Shown one piece after another: positions 24,892 to 34,088 of a DNA stretch of 64,000 nt; position 1 is the stretch's first letter, and every line of letters starts with the position of its first letter. A model generated the notes under the pieces. That model was not told the DNA's origin. It did not search any database and worked only from the letters and a program-made list of their open reading frames with translations. A program made the position numbers and the translations under genes. The DNA comes from Bradyrhizobium sp. CCGB01 (GTDB taxonomy: Bacteria; Pseudomonadota; Alphaproteobacteria; Rhizobiales; Xanthobacteraceae), in assembly GCF_024199795.1 (NCBI RefSeq), contig NZ_JANADK010000001.1, positions 4,030,001 to 4,094,000 of the forward strand, read 5' to 3'.

Positions 24892-26394
24892 ATGGTCAGC
24901 ACCTCGCTCTGGATGGAGACCGAGATCCTGCCGGAGGCGGGTGCGCTCAAAGGCGACGTGCATTGCGATGTCGCCGTGGTCGGTTCGGGCATCGCCGGGC
25001 TCTCAACGGCGTATGAACTCATGAAGCGCGGCCGGTCGGTTATCGTCATTGACCGCAAAGGCATAGCAAGCGGTATGACGGCGCGCACGTCGGCGCACCT
25101 TGCGCCGCTCTGCGATGATCTGATGAGCGAATTCCGGAAGCTGCGTGGCGCCGAGGCCGCCAGGCTGTTCTACGAGAGTCAGGCCGCCGCCGTCGACAGG
25201 ATCGAAGACATCCAGGCCAGCGAGAAGATTGCCTGTGACTTCCTTCGTCTTGACGGCTATCTGTTTCAGGGCAATGGCATGCCGGCCGACATGTTCGATG
25301 CGGAGCTGGAAGCGGTGCGCGAGGTTGGAGCACCGGTTCACCGACTGGTCGGCGTGCCGCTCAAAGGCTGCGAGGACCGGCACGTCCTTCGATATCCGCG
25401 CCAGGCAAAATTCCATCCCCTCAAATATCTCGCGGGTCTTGCCGCCGTTTGCAGAAGCGGCGGCGTCCGCTTCTTTGCCAACAGCCCGGTGGAGGGGGTC
25501 GCCGAACAAGACGGCACCGTCACGCTGCGAACTTCACAAGGGGAGATCACCGCCGCGCATGCCGTGATCGCGACCAACGCCTCCATCGTCGATCGCTTTC
25601 AACTGCATACCAAGGTCGCTCCTTACCGTACCTACGTGCTCGCTTTTGCCATCGCGCGCGGTGAACTTCCCGATGCGCTCTATTGGGACACGGAAGATCC
25701 CTACCACTATGTGCGGCTGCAAACAGGCCCAGACGATGATTTCGTTCTTGTCGGCGGCGAAGACCACAAAAGCGGCGAGGCCAATGACGCCGACGCGCGC
25801 TTTGCCCAGCTGGAGAGCTGGGCGCGAGCATTGATCCCGGCCCTTGGCCGCATCTCCCATCGCTGGTCAGGCCAGGTTCTCGATACCATTGACTATGCTG
25901 GCTTCATCGGCCGCGAGCCCGGCCGCGAGCGCGTATACCTTGCGATGGGCGATTCAGGCCAGGGTCTGACCCATGGCGTCATGGGCGCAATGCTGAACAC
26001 GGCCCTCATTCTCGGCGAGGATCATCCGTGGAAGTCCGTCTATGCGCCGGATCGCAAACCGCTCGCAGCGGCTACGAATTTCCTGCGGGAGAACATGACG
26101 ATCTTGCAAAATCTCGCGGAATACGTCGCGCCGGGTGAAATCGCCTCGCTCGAAGAGCTTCACCCGGGTGAGGGCGCCATCCTGCGGCGGGGACTTGAAA
26201 AGATCGCCGCCTACAAGGACGATGCTGGCGAACTGCATCTTCATTCGGCGAGTTGCACCCATATCGGCTGTCATCTGCACTGGAACAGCTTTGAGAGCTG
26301 CTGGGACTGTCCGTGTCACGGTTCGATCTTTGCGCCCAACGGCCAGCCGATCAATGCTCCGGCCGTGTCGGCCTTACGCCCGGTGAAGGTCTAA
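24892..26394 (+). CDS. FAD-dependent oxidoreductase with C-terminal Rieske [2Fe-2S] domain
   Basis: I chose the ATG at 24892 with GGAG eight bases upstream, giving 500 residues. Residues about 20-400 are a DAO-type FAD domain (CDVAVVGSGIAGLSTAYELMKRG, ending with DSGQGLTHGVMGAML). Residues 420-500 are a Rieske domain with SCTHIGCHLHWN and WDCPCHGSIFAPNG, giving the two Cys and two His ligands. This fusion is known in bacterial stress loci, but the substrate is unknown. An EcfG-type promoter lies upstream at 24701. A second FAD oxidoreductase, now frameshifted, follows 14 bases later. Electron transfer from the flavin to the Rieske cluster is inferred. Confidence 0.92.
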   Translation: MVSTSLWMETEILPEAGALKGDVHCDVAVVGSGIAGLSTAYELMKRGRSVIVIDRKGIASGMTARTSAHLAPLCDDLMSEFRKLRGAEAARLFYESQAAAVDRIEDIQASEKIACDFLRLDGYLFQGNGMPADMFDAELEAVREVGAPVHRLVGVPLKGCEDRHVLRYPRQAKFHPLKYLAGLAAVCRSGGVRFFANSPVEGVAEQDGTVTLRTSQGEITAAHAVIATNASIVDRFQLHTKVAPYRTYVLAFAIARGELPDALYWDTEDPYHYVRLQTGPDDDFVLVGGEDHKSGEANDADARFAQLESWARALIPALGRISHRWSGQVLDTIDYAGFIGREPGRERVYLAMGDSGQGLTHGVMGAMLNTALILGEDHPWKSVYAPDRKPLAAATNFLRENMTILQNLAEYVAPGEIASLEELHPGEGAILRRGLEKIAAYKDDAGELHLHSASCTHIGCHLHWNSFESCWDCPCHGSIFAPNGQPINAPAVSALRPVKV

Positions 26395-26408
26395 CGAAAT
26401 CTGACTAA

Positions 26409-27648
26409 GGCGGGGAGCGTTCCATCTTCAACGACGATGACATCGAGCAGGACGATCTGCGCAGTCCGCGTACACCCTGGGCCATTCTGCCGCCGCCAGT
26501 TGAGCCGATCGCTGACAGCTTTCGTTGTGAGGTTCTGATCGTCGGCGCCGGCATCACCGGTGCTCTGGTGGCCGAGCGCCTGACACGGCAAGGCCGCCAA
26601 GTGGTCATCATCGATCGCGAGCTTCCCAGTCTCGGTAGCACGGTGGCCAGCACCGCCATGCTGCTCTGGGAAATCGATCGTCCGCTGTTTGAACTCACGC
26701 AGCTCTATGGTTTCGAGAAGGCGATGCGCTGCTATCGGGCCAGCCATCGTGCGACGCAAGGCCTGCTGTCCCTGGTTGCGCATCATGGAATTTCCTGCCA
26801 CATGCGGCCGCGTCTTTCGCTATCTCGCCGTCGATGACAGTCCGAAGCTTGTTCAGGATGAATATGCGCTGAGGGGCCGCGCCGATCTGCCGTCCCTCCA
26901 ACTCGATCATGCCGCGCTGCGCAAGCGCTTCGCCATCGCCCGGGCGGGCGCTCTTTTGTCGAGGGACGCGGCCGATGCCGATCCGGTGCTGCTCACGCGT
27001 GGCGTGCTTGATGTTTCCCTACGGCGCGGCGCCCGCCTCCTAAAGGCCAATGCGGTTGCCTACGATAGTACGGCTCAGAACGTAACCGTCGGCCTTGAAA
27101 GTGGGCTTTCGATCGACGCGCGCCACGTCGTGCTCGCGACCGGCTATGTGATGCCTGATATTGTGCGGCCCACGACGCAGCAGCCAGCTTCCAGCTGGGC
27201 TATCGCGACCCGACGGCAGCTGAGCCATCTATGGCCAGAACAGGCGCTGATCTGGGAGGCGAGCCGGAACTATCATTATGCGCGGACCACCGCTGATGGC
27301 CGCATCATCCTTGGTGGCGAGGATGATCATGCCCTCATCGAGCCTGACGCTCGTAATGACGCGACGCCGGCAAAGGTGGCTGCGCTCAAGGATCATCTGA
27401 AGGCTCTTTGGCCGCATGCATCGGACCAGGTCGACTTCCGTTGGTCGGGCGCGTTCGATACCACCCCTGACGGCTTGCCGTTGATAGGCAGGGTACCGGG
27501 CTGCAACAATATTTTTGCTGCCTTTGGCTATGGTGGCAACGGCATTACCTTCAGCTTCCTCGCGGCGGAACTTCTGGCCACGATGTTTGCCGGAGGCTCC
27601 TCGCCCCTGCTCGATGATCTTGCGATTGACCGGGATATTCCCGGCTAA
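26409..27648 (+). pseudogene. FAD-dependent oxidoreductase (DAO family), frameshifted and lacking a start codon
   Basis: The 5' part reads from about 26427 (IFNDDDIEQDDLRSPRTPW) through the FAD motif VLIVGAGITGALVAERL to GISCHMRPR near 26810, then loses frame. The rest continues from about 26830 (YLAVDDSPKLVQDEYALRG) to the C-terminal GRVPGCNNIFAAFGYGGNGITFS, the second FAD-binding site, ending at 27648. No ATG, GTG or TTG precedes the conserved N-terminus in frame. The gene followed the FAD/Rieske gene as a probable operon partner. Either it is decaying, or one indel plus an unusual start must be assumed. Confidence 0.82.
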
Positions 27649-27845
27649 CGACGCGCGATCAGGCAGCCCAGCATGAAGGCGACGACCAGCGAGGGCAACG
27701 GTGCCTCTCGCACCACATCGCGCAGAAAAGCGAGCGCTTGGCCCGGCGGCTGCCCGTCTTCCAGGCTTTGCCGAACCGTGCGGGCGGTCTCTCGCACGCC
27801 TTCCGAAACCTCCTTGACTTTTGCGAAGGCGTCTTCGCTGTCCAT
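27645..27845 (-). CDS. Small predicted membrane-tethered protein
   Basis: The 66-residue protein starts at 27845 behind a strong GGAGGAGG ribosome-binding site (starts further upstream lack one). Residues 1-45 are charged and helical (VKEVSEGVRETARTVRQSLED), and the end is a single hydrophobic helix, PLPSLVVAFMLGCLIARR. The layout is like DUF883/ElaB-type ribosome or membrane-associated stress proteins, but I cannot assign it to that family. Its stop overlaps the end of the convergent oxidoreductase pseudogene. Confidence 0.7.
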   Translation of the reverse strand: MDSEDAFAKVKEVSEGVRETARTVRQSLEDGQPPGQALAFLRDVVREAPLPSLVVAFMLGCLIARR

Positions 27846-27982
27846 CTCATCCTCCTCCGGAGCATCCAGCAAGCCAAGCTTATGGGCGACCAATCGTTCC
27901 ACGAGCGCGGACACGGCCAAGCTAGTCTCTGAGCGTCCAGCGCTGCGAACGGCTTCGACGCCGCGACACTTCAGGCACGAAA

Positions 27983-28007
27983 GGAACAACCATAGCGCGT
28001 GACTGTT
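27983..28007 (+). promoter_or_regulatory. EcfG-type promoter of the catalase-DUF892 gene
   Basis: GGAAC at 27983-27987 and GTT at 28005-28007 with 17 bases between fit the EcfG consensus (GGAAC-N16-nGTT). The -10 element lies 37 bases before the ATG at 28044, a normal leader length. No other sigma-70-like elements were obvious. Confidence 0.75.
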
Positions 28008-28043
28008 CGAATGAGATCTCCTCCTCTAGCCCGAGGCTTTTCC

Positions 28044-29318
28044 ATGTATCACCACGTTAAGAAGCTGATGTTCACTGTCCGCGTCGATGAGCCGGACCCT
28101 CGTTTTGGCAATATGCTTCTTGAACAGTTCGGCGGTGCCAACGGCGAACTTGCGGCCGCGATGCAATATTCGATCCAAGGACTCAATTGCGAAGACCCTG
28201 ATCGTAAGGACCTTCTGATGGATATCGGCACCGAAGAGCTGAGCCATCTGGAAGTCGTCGGCACGCTGGCCCGCATGCATCTCAAGCCGGCCAAGTTCGA
28301 TCGCCAGGCGGCTGAGGCCGATCCGCTGATCGCGATCGCAGGTGGCGGCGGGGTGAACCTCTTCAACTCCCAAGGCAATCCCTGGACCGCCGACTACCTG
28401 AAGATCACCGGCGAACTCGACGTCGACCTGCGCAGCAATATTGCTGCCGAAGCGCGGGCCAAGATCGTCTACGAACGCCTGATCAACTTCACCGACGACG
28501 CCGGCACCAAGGACGCCTTGCAGTTTCTCATGACCCGCGAAATCACCCATATGAAGGCATTCTCGCTCGCCCTGGAGAGCATGAGCAAGCCGGCGTTCAG
28601 TATCGGCCGCATTGCGCCGACGCCGGGCCTCGTCGATCAGTTCTTTAACGACTCCACCGGCACCGGCGATCATGGTGAGATCGACACCCGCGGGCCCTGG
28701 AACGAGGGCGGCGAATGGGTCTTCACGGAATCTCCAGCCATCCAGGCCGGGGAGCCCGGTCCCGCGTCGGCTATCGTCACCGAAAGCTCATCGCCGGTCG
28801 ACGAGGCCGGGCTTGGCGATCTGCTGATCGACGAGCTCCGCGATATCCTTCACGCCGAGAAGCAGTTGACGAAGGCGCTTCCGAAGATGGCGGAAGCGGC
28901 GCGCTTCGATCAGTTGCGCGAGCTGTTCGAACAGCATCTCGGCGAGACGGAAACCCAGATAGAGCGCATCAATGAATGCTTTGAGCTGCTTGGCAAGGCC
29001 GCACGCGCCAAGCCCTGCAAGGGAATGATGGGCCTTGTCGAAGAAGGTCAGCAAATCATGACTGAGGGCGAGGAAAAGGAAGACGCGGCGGCCGACCTCG
29101 CTCTGATCGGTGCGGCGCAACGCGTCGAGCATTATGAGATTGCCGGCTACACAACAGCGCGCAATCTCGCCCAGCAGCTTCGTCATAGCGCTATCGTCAG
29201 CCTCCTGTCGAAGTCGCTGGCGGAGGAGGAAAACGCCGATCAATTGCTGAATCAGGTCGCACGGTCCCTTATGTCGGTCGCGAAAATGCCAGCTGTCGTC
29301 GAGCAGACCGAACAATAA
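28044..29318 (+). CDS. Manganese catalase fused to a C-terminal DUF892 ferritin-like domain
   Basis: I chose the ATG at 28044 (MYHHVKKLMFTVRVDEPDP), giving 424 residues. Residues 1-about 230 are a manganese catalase, with metal-site segments GGANGELAAAMQYS, GTEELSHLEVVG, AEARAKIVYERL and REITHMKAF. After a Ser/Pro/Glu-rich linker (about 235-265), residues 270-410 are a DUF892 domain: LLIDELRDILHAEKQLTKALPKM, with GAAQRVEHYEIAGYTTARN. Manganese catalases convert hydrogen peroxide to water and oxygen without haem. The fusion joins it to a second, presumably metal-binding, four-helix bundle of the same type found free twice in this window. An EcfG promoter precedes it. Confidence 0.93.
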   Translation: MYHHVKKLMFTVRVDEPDPRFGNMLLEQFGGANGELAAAMQYSIQGLNCEDPDRKDLLMDIGTEELSHLEVVGTLARMHLKPAKFDRQAAEADPLIAIAGGGGVNLFNSQGNPWTADYLKITGELDVDLRSNIAAEARAKIVYERLINFTDDAGTKDALQFLMTREITHMKAFSLALESMSKPAFSIGRIAPTPGLVDQFFNDSTGTGDHGEIDTRGPWNEGGEWVFTESPAIQAGEPGPASAIVTESSSPVDEAGLGDLLIDELRDILHAEKQLTKALPKMAEAARFDQLRELFEQHLGETETQIERINECFELLGKAARAKPCKGMMGLVEEGQQIMTEGEEKEDAAADLALIGAAQRVEHYEIAGYTTARNLAQQLRHSAIVSLLSKSLAEEENADQLLNQVARSLMSVAKMPAVVEQTEQ

Positions 29319-29504
29319 GCGGTGGCGGCGATCTCGGGCAGTATCACGGTGATTGCCGCAGCTGTCCTTCTGGGGCGATCGCCGTGCCACTGCTGTTAGT
29401 CGGAAGCGCTGTGTGCCGTCGATCGTTCCTCACCCTGATGGACAGAGCTATCTCGTTGAAGAGGAACGTGGCGCCGCGGACCAGGGTAGGGTGAGACAAA
29501 CCCG

Positions 29505-30464
29505 ATGACACATCCGGTTACTCCCGCCACCCTTCTAGGCCTTCCCGCGGCGACCACCGACACGCTCTCAGGCGCAGATGTTGTGATCTTTGGCGTGCCG
29601 GATGCGACGCTGCATGTGCCCGGCAGCACCAGTCATGCCGCCCGTGCTCCTTCGGCGCTTCGTGAAAGCACTGAGCAAATTGCGCGGGATCCATTGCGTT
29701 GGGATTTCGATCAGGATGGCCCCTTGATACCGGGAGGACTGCGGGCGATTGATCTTGGCGACCTTCCGACCAATCCGGCGACACCGCAGGAGAACCGCTC
29801 GCTGATCACGTCCACAACTGCGAGCATTCTGAAGGCGGACGCCGTGCCCATGCTAATTGGCGGCGATGACTCGGTGCCCATTCCTTTCTTCGCGGGGTTC
29901 GAGCAGTTTGGCCCGCTCACCATTCTGCAGATCGATGCGCATCTCGACTGGCGGGACGAGCGCGCCGGTCTCAAGCATACGTTTTCGCGCACCATGCGCC
30001 GGGCTAGCGAAATGCCGTGGGTGGAGCGGATCATCCAGGTAGGACAGCGCGGCATCGGGGGTTCGCGCGCGGAGGACCTAGCCGCCGCACGGGCCTGGGG
30101 CGTGAAGCTGTTCAGTGCAGCTTCGGTACGGGGACATGGCGTGCAAGCCGTTCTCGATCATATCCCGCCGGGCAGCCGTTGCATCGTTACCCTCGATTGC
30201 GACGGTCTCGACCCGGCTGTCATTCCCGCGGTGCTGGTCCCACAGCCGGGTGGTCTCGGCTACTTTGATGTCGTCGAGCTTCTGCATGGCGTTACGCAGC
30301 GGGCGCGGATCGTTGGTCTTGATCTCGTGGAGCTGGTGCCGGACGCGGACGTGCGAGGTCTGGGCGTGCTTGCAGCCGCACGCATCCTCTGCGTTGCCCT
30401 CGGATGCATTGCACGGCAGCGGTCCACCGCAAAAAGTGAAATGAATGGCGCCCCGATGCCCTAG
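29505..30464 (+). CDS. Arginase/agmatinase (ureohydrolase) family protein with altered metal ligand
   Basis: The 319-residue protein has the ureohydrolase layout: GGDDSVPIPFF (about residue 120), QIDAHLDWRD (about 145), and TLDCDGLDPAVIPAV (about 230), followed by GLDLVELVPDAD. The DAHxD and DxDxxDP metal motifs are intact, but the usual GGDHS has Asp in place of the first His ligand. Canonical members hydrolyse agmatine, arginine or related guanidino compounds with two Mn(II). The replaced ligand suggests a changed metal site or substrate. It stands alone, 187 bases after the catalase gene. Confidence 0.88.
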   Translation: MTHPVTPATLLGLPAATTDTLSGADVVIFGVPDATLHVPGSTSHAARAPSALRESTEQIARDPLRWDFDQDGPLIPGGLRAIDLGDLPTNPATPQENRSLITSTTASILKADAVPMLIGGDDSVPIPFFAGFEQFGPLTILQIDAHLDWRDERAGLKHTFSRTMRRASEMPWVERIIQVGQRGIGGSRAEDLAAARAWGVKLFSAASVRGHGVQAVLDHIPPGSRCIVTLDCDGLDPAVIPAVLVPQPGGLGYFDVVELLHGVTQRARIVGLDLVELVPDADVRGLGVLAAARILCVALGCIARQRSTAKSEMNGAPMP

Positions 30465-31246
30465 GACTTCGCGGTGCCGGGCTCCGCCTGTTTGCGATGC
30501 TGCTTAGCGAGCGTTTCAGCCGGCGTCACGTTGGCGACGGCCGACTGGATCTTATTCTTGAGGCCGGTCACGACGTCGCCCTCGCCATTTATCATCGCCT
30601 CGAAACCCTTGCGGGCAACCATCGCTGCATCGTCCTTTTCCTCGGACCCGACCTTGGTGTCGAGCATGTCCGCGCGGGCGAAGAACTCGGTTTCAGTTGC
30701 GCCTGGCATCAGGCAAGTGACGGTCACCTTCGTGCCGCGCAGTTCCTCGCGTAGTGCAAAGGAGAGGGAGTTCAGGTACGACTTCGAAGCGTTGTAGACG
30801 GCCTGAAAGCTGCCTGGGGTGAAGCCGGCGATCGATCCGGTGATAAGGATCTGTCCCTCATTGCGCCGGCGCATGTCCTGGCCCACGCGATGGAGCAGAT
30901 ACGTCGTACCCATGACGTTGGTGTCGATTACCTGACGGATACGCGTCCAGTCCTGGTCCAAAAAGGCATGGCCCAGACCGCGACCGGCATTGGCCATCAA
31001 TACGTCGACCTTGCGGCCTTGAGCAAGCTCATAGAGCTTGTCGACGCCTTCAACGGTCGCGAGATCGGCTTGCAGCGCCACCACAGCGATACTGTTAACG
31101 TCTTTGCGCAGCGCTTCCGCCGCCGTCTCGATCCCGGGCTCGTCCGCGGCGACGAGCAGGTCGTACCCTTTTGCGGCGCAGAGCCGTGCAAGCTCAAAAC
31201 CAATGCCCGTCGAGGCACCCGTCACAATCGCAAACTGTCCGGCCAT
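30461..31246 (-). CDS. Short-chain dehydrogenase/reductase
   Basis: I chose the ATG at 31246 with AGAAGGA upstream, giving 261 residues of typical SDR length. Visible motifs are VTGASTGIG (residues 7-15, cofactor loop), NAGRG (about 88), the catalytic Ser in ITGSIAG (about 137) and the YNASK Tyr/Lys pair (about 153). LMPGATETEFF follows as the post-catalytic loop. The C-terminus extends as a Gln/Lys-rich tail (TLAKQHRKQAEPGTAKS). Substrate unknown. It is convergent with the agmatinase gene (four-base overlap of the ends) and divergent from the alcohol dehydrogenase gene. Confidence 0.92.
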   Translation of the reverse strand: MAGQFAIVTGASTGIGFELARLCAAKGYDLLVAADEPGIETAAEALRKDVNSIAVVALQADLATVEGVDKLYELAQGRKVDVLMANAGRGLGHAFLDQDWTRIRQVIDTNVMGTTYLLHRVGQDMRRRNEGQILITGSIAGFTPGSFQAVYNASKSYLNSLSFALREELRGTKVTVTCLMPGATETEFFARADMLDTKVGSEEKDDAAMVARKGFEAMINGEGDVVTGLKNKIQSAVANVTPAETLAKQHRKQAEPGTAKS

Positions 31247-31375
31247 CGGCGCATTCCTTCTCGGCTTTTTACATGGCTTTGAGCCTAATGGGGCACAGAC
31301 GAGACCGTTCCTAAGCGGCATAGGAACCAGCCGCATTATTGAGATTTGGTTGGTCGCGCAACTTTGGAGCGGTCC

Positions 31376-32551
31376 ATGAAAGCCCTCACCTGGCACGGCA
31401 AGAGCGACGTTCGCTGTGAATCCGTTCCCGATCCCAAGATCCAGGACGGACGTGACGCTATCATCAAGGTGACGGCGTGCGCGATCTGTGGCTCGGACCT
31501 GCATCTATTCGACGGCATCATGCCGACCATGGAGAAGGGCGATGTGCTCGGCCACGAGACCATGGGCGAGGTTGTCGAGGTCGGCAAGGACAACAAAAAG
31601 CTCAAGGTCGGCGACCGCGTCGTGGTGCCATTCACCATTGCGTGCGGCGAATGCTTCTTCTGCAAGAATGGCTTCTACTCAGGCTGCGAACGATCCAACC
31701 CCAATGCCAAAGAAGCCGAGAAAATGTGGGGGCATTCGCCGGCGGGTCTGTTCGGCTATTCATACATGCTGGGTGGATTTGCCGGTGGTCAGGCCGAATA
31801 TTTGCGCGTGCCGTACGCCGATGTCGGACCTTATAAGATTCCCGACGGCCTGAGCGATGAACAAGTCCTGTTCCTCTCGGATATCTTCCCGACCGGCTAC
31901 ATGGCGGCAGAAGTCTGCAACCTCAAAGGCGGAGAGACGGTTGCCGTATGGGGATGCGGCCCGGTCGGGCAATTTGCGATCAAGAGCGCAATTTTGCTAG
32001 GAGCCGAACGGGTGATCGCCATCGACACGGTGCCCGAGCGACTCACGCTCGCCATGCAATCGGGCGCAATCACGCTGGATTTTATGAAAGAGGATGTCTA
32101 TGAGCGCATCCAGCAGCTCACGCAAGGCCGCGGCGCGGACGCCTGCATCGATGCGGTCGGTACCGAGCCGGAGACCATGGCAAGCAAGGACTCGGTGGTC
32201 GACCGCATCAAGGTCGCAACCTTCATGGGTACCGACCGCCCGCATGTTTTGCGGCAGGCCATCCAGTGCTGCCGCAACTTTGGTACCGTCTCCATCGTCG
32301 GCGTCTATGGGGGCATGCTCGACAACATTCCGATGGGCAGCGCCATCAATCGCGGTCTTACCTTCCGCATGGCCCAGACGCCTGTTCAGCATTACTTACC
32401 CAAACTTTTGCAACGCATCGAAAAGGGCGAGGTCGATCCAAGCTTCGTCATCACCCATCGTGCGACTCTCGAGGAAGGTCCCGAACTCTACAAGACATTC
32501 CGAGCCAAGCAGGATGGCTGCATCAAGGTTGTGATGAAGCCTTTCGGGTGA
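31376..32551 (+). CDS. Zinc-dependent alcohol dehydrogenase (formaldehyde-dehydrogenase-like)
   Basis: The 391-residue protein has the catalytic zinc ligands in CAICGSDLH (Cys, about residue 38) and LGHETMG (His/Glu), plus a structural-zinc lobe [15 protein letters not shown]. The NAD-binding motif is [14 protein letters not shown] (about 185-198). The length and the two extra insertions match glutathione-independent formaldehyde dehydrogenases and related threonine dehydrogenase-like enzymes. It oxidises an alcohol or aldehyde with NAD(P). The next gene starts on the last base of its stop codon, so both are co-translated. Confidence 0.92.
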   Translation: MKALTWHGKSDVRCESVPDPKIQDGRDAIIKVTACAICGSDLHLFDGIMPTMEKGDVLGHETMGEVVEVGKDNKKLKVGDRVVVPFTIACGECFFCKNGFYSGCERSNPNAKEAEKMWGHSPAGLFGYSYMLGGFAGGQAEYLRVPYADVGPYKIPDGLSDEQVLFLSDIFPTGYMAAEVCNLKGGETVAVWGCGPVGQFAIKSAILLGAERVIAIDTVPERLTLAMQSGAITLDFMKEDVYERIQQLTQGRGADACIDAVGTEPETMASKDSVVDRIKVATFMGTDRPHVLRQAIQCCRNFGTVSIVGVYGGMLDNIPMGSAINRGLTFRMAQTPVQHYLPKLLQRIEKGEVDPSFVITHRATLEEGPELYKTFRAKQDGCIKVVMKPFG

Positions 32552-33669
32552 TGGAAGAGCGCGCCGCGGAACAGCTGAAGTCGCACTGGCTGGCGGCCGC
32601 TCAGCTTGGGTTTGTCAGCAGCACATTCTCGACCCTCATCAGTCAGCTTGCGGCGGTACAGTTGGGGCGGGACGCGACGGTCGACTGGATGACGGTCGCT
32701 GCTATTCCCGGACGCGACGCAATGCTCAGTTCTGTACCCTCAGCACAAGCCATCGCACTCGGCATCGCCTTTCATCAATGGGCAGACGTCTCCTGGGCGC
32801 TGGTATTTTTTGGCGTTTTTGGACGCTGGACGAGCCCTCTCGCTCCAGGCACTATTGGTTGGTTGGCCATTCCATGGGCTGCCTTGACCTCGGCAACGGA
32901 GTGGTTCGGGCTGGTGCCACTGTTCCCGTTCTTTCAGCCGATCTTCGCTTTGCAACAGCCCTACTGGATCGGCTTTCTCGTCCATCTCTCGTCGGCTTTG
33001 ATCTATCCCCTGTTCGCCTGGTTGCGTTGGCCCTTCGGTCGCGCGCCGGTCACATCCGCAGTGCGCTTTGCCAAGCGCTGGGCAGCGGGGGCGCTCCTGG
33101 TGCTTGCAACGTTAGCCCTCGTTGCCGTGGCTGATCGCTTGGGTTGGTCGCTACCGATCTCCAGCCGCGATTTGGCCAACGATCAGCGCTACATGCGCCA
33201 TATGCTGACGCATCACGAACAAGGTATTGAACTCGCCCAGCTTGGCCAGCGGCGTGCGAGGGAGTCACACCTGCGCGCACTCGCGGCCCTGATGGTTGCC
33301 AGCCAGGCGGGCGAGAATCGCATCTTCGAGCATTGGTGGCGCGGTTGGTTCAGCGAGCCAATGGCGGTCTGCTCTGGCGAGGAGCGGGCGGCTATGCCCG
33401 GCTATCTGACGCCGGCACAGATGGCGGATGTGCGGAAGGCGGCGGATGAGGACTTCGATACCATCTTTATTCGGCTGATGAGCCTGCATCATGCGGGCGC
33501 CGTCCATATGGCGGATAACCAATGGCATTCTTCTGGCGATCCCCGCTTGCGGCTAATGGCGCATGCCATACGGCATGAGCAACAAGGCGAGATTGCTCTG
33601 ATGAACGACGTTAAGGGCCTCGAAGCCGTGCGACAGGCGACGCGCAACTTGCTGGCCAACAATCTCTGA
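32551..33669 (+). CDS. DUF305 (ferritin-like) protein with N-terminal membrane domain
   Basis: The ATG at 32551 overlaps the upstream stop by one base and gives 372 residues. The first 200 residues contain about four to five hydrophobic segments (AIALGIAFHQWADVSWALVFFGVFG, GAPLGTIGWL-like stretch, AAGALLVLATLALVAVADRLGW). Residues 210-370 are a DUF305 domain: RYMRHMLTHHEQGIELAQL, and IRLMSLHHAGAVHMADN with paired His residues typical of the family, possibly metal binding. DUF305 proteins are usually periplasmic; a long membrane domain is uncommon. Coupling to the dehydrogenase suggests one redox-related unit. Confidence 0.85.
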   Translation: MEERAAEQLKSHWLAAAQLGFVSSTFSTLISQLAAVQLGRDATVDWMTVAAIPGRDAMLSSVPSAQAIALGIAFHQWADVSWALVFFGVFGRWTSPLAPGTIGWLAIPWAALTSATEWFGLVPLFPFFQPIFALQQPYWIGFLVHLSSALIYPLFAWLRWPFGRAPVTSAVRFAKRWAAGALLVLATLALVAVADRLGWSLPISSRDLANDQRYMRHMLTHHEQGIELAQLGQRRARESHLRALAALMVASQAGENRIFEHWWRGWFSEPMAVCSGEERAAMPGYLTPAQMADVRKAADEDFDTIFIRLMSLHHAGAVHMADNQWHSSGDPRLRLMAHAIRHEQQGEIALMNDVKGLEAVRQATRNLLANNL

Positions 33670-33752
33670 TCAACCTTAATCTTTCTCTCAGGAACGAGCA
33701 TCAGATCGAACGATTAGCGCTATGGGCCGGGCAACAAAGAAGGAGAATATCG

Positions 33753-33977
33753 ATGGCAGACGAACAACGCGGTGGCTCCGGAAATTTCGCCAACGATCCG
33801 CAGCGCGCATCGGAAGCAGGTAAGAAGGGTGGCGAGCATAGAAGCGGGCAGGGTCAGCAGACGCAGGGCGGAAGTAAGCCCAGCCAGCAGGGCGGCAGCT
33901 CGACCGACAATCCGGGCAACTTCGCCAATGACCGCGAAAAGGCCAGTGAAGCCGGTCGCAAGGGCGGCCAATCCTGA
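33753..33977 (+). CDS. KGG-repeat general stress protein
   Basis: The 74-residue, hydrophilic, Gly/Gln/Ser-rich protein contains two copies of the stress repeat: GNFANDPQRASEAGKKGGE near the N-terminus and GNFANDREKASEAGRKGGQ at the C-terminus, separated by a Gln/Ser linker. This is the KGG (con-10-like) motif of small bacterial proteins induced by dehydration, salt or general stress, presumed to be unstructured protectants. An AGAAGGAGA ribosome-binding site lies just upstream. Upstream GGAAC at 33691 lacks a good -10 partner, so I do not call an EcfG promoter. Confidence 0.93.
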   Translation: MADEQRGGSGNFANDPQRASEAGKKGGEHRSGQGQQTQGGSKPSQQGGSSTDNPGNFANDREKASEAGRKGGQS

Positions 33978-34002
33978 GAACTTCGAGCACTGAAAACCAG
34001 GC

Positions 34003-34034
34003 GAGGCCAGGACGTCAACAAGATGTCCGGCCTC
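34003..34034. terminator. Hairpin between convergent KGG and DNA ligase genes
   Basis: GAGGCC-A-GGAC and GTCC-GGCCTC form a 10-bp stem with one bulged A and an 11-base loop, located between the KGG stop and the ligase stop. It can serve both convergent transcripts. Confidence 0.65.
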
Positions 34035-34088
34035 GTGTCTCTTGAAATCATCAGCATGTGTCTCACCGCGCGCACTTCTCAAACCGTT

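Noticed and set aside
31306..31345. GGAAC boxes near the SDR and alcohol dehydrogenase starts as EcfG promoters
   Set aside because: No GTT at 17 or 18 bases on either strand (31323 plus strand needs 21; the minus-strand box lacks GTT).
33691..33715. GGAAC before the KGG gene as an EcfG promoter
   Set aside because: The -10 partner reads CGATT after 15 bases, not nGTT at the accepted spacing.
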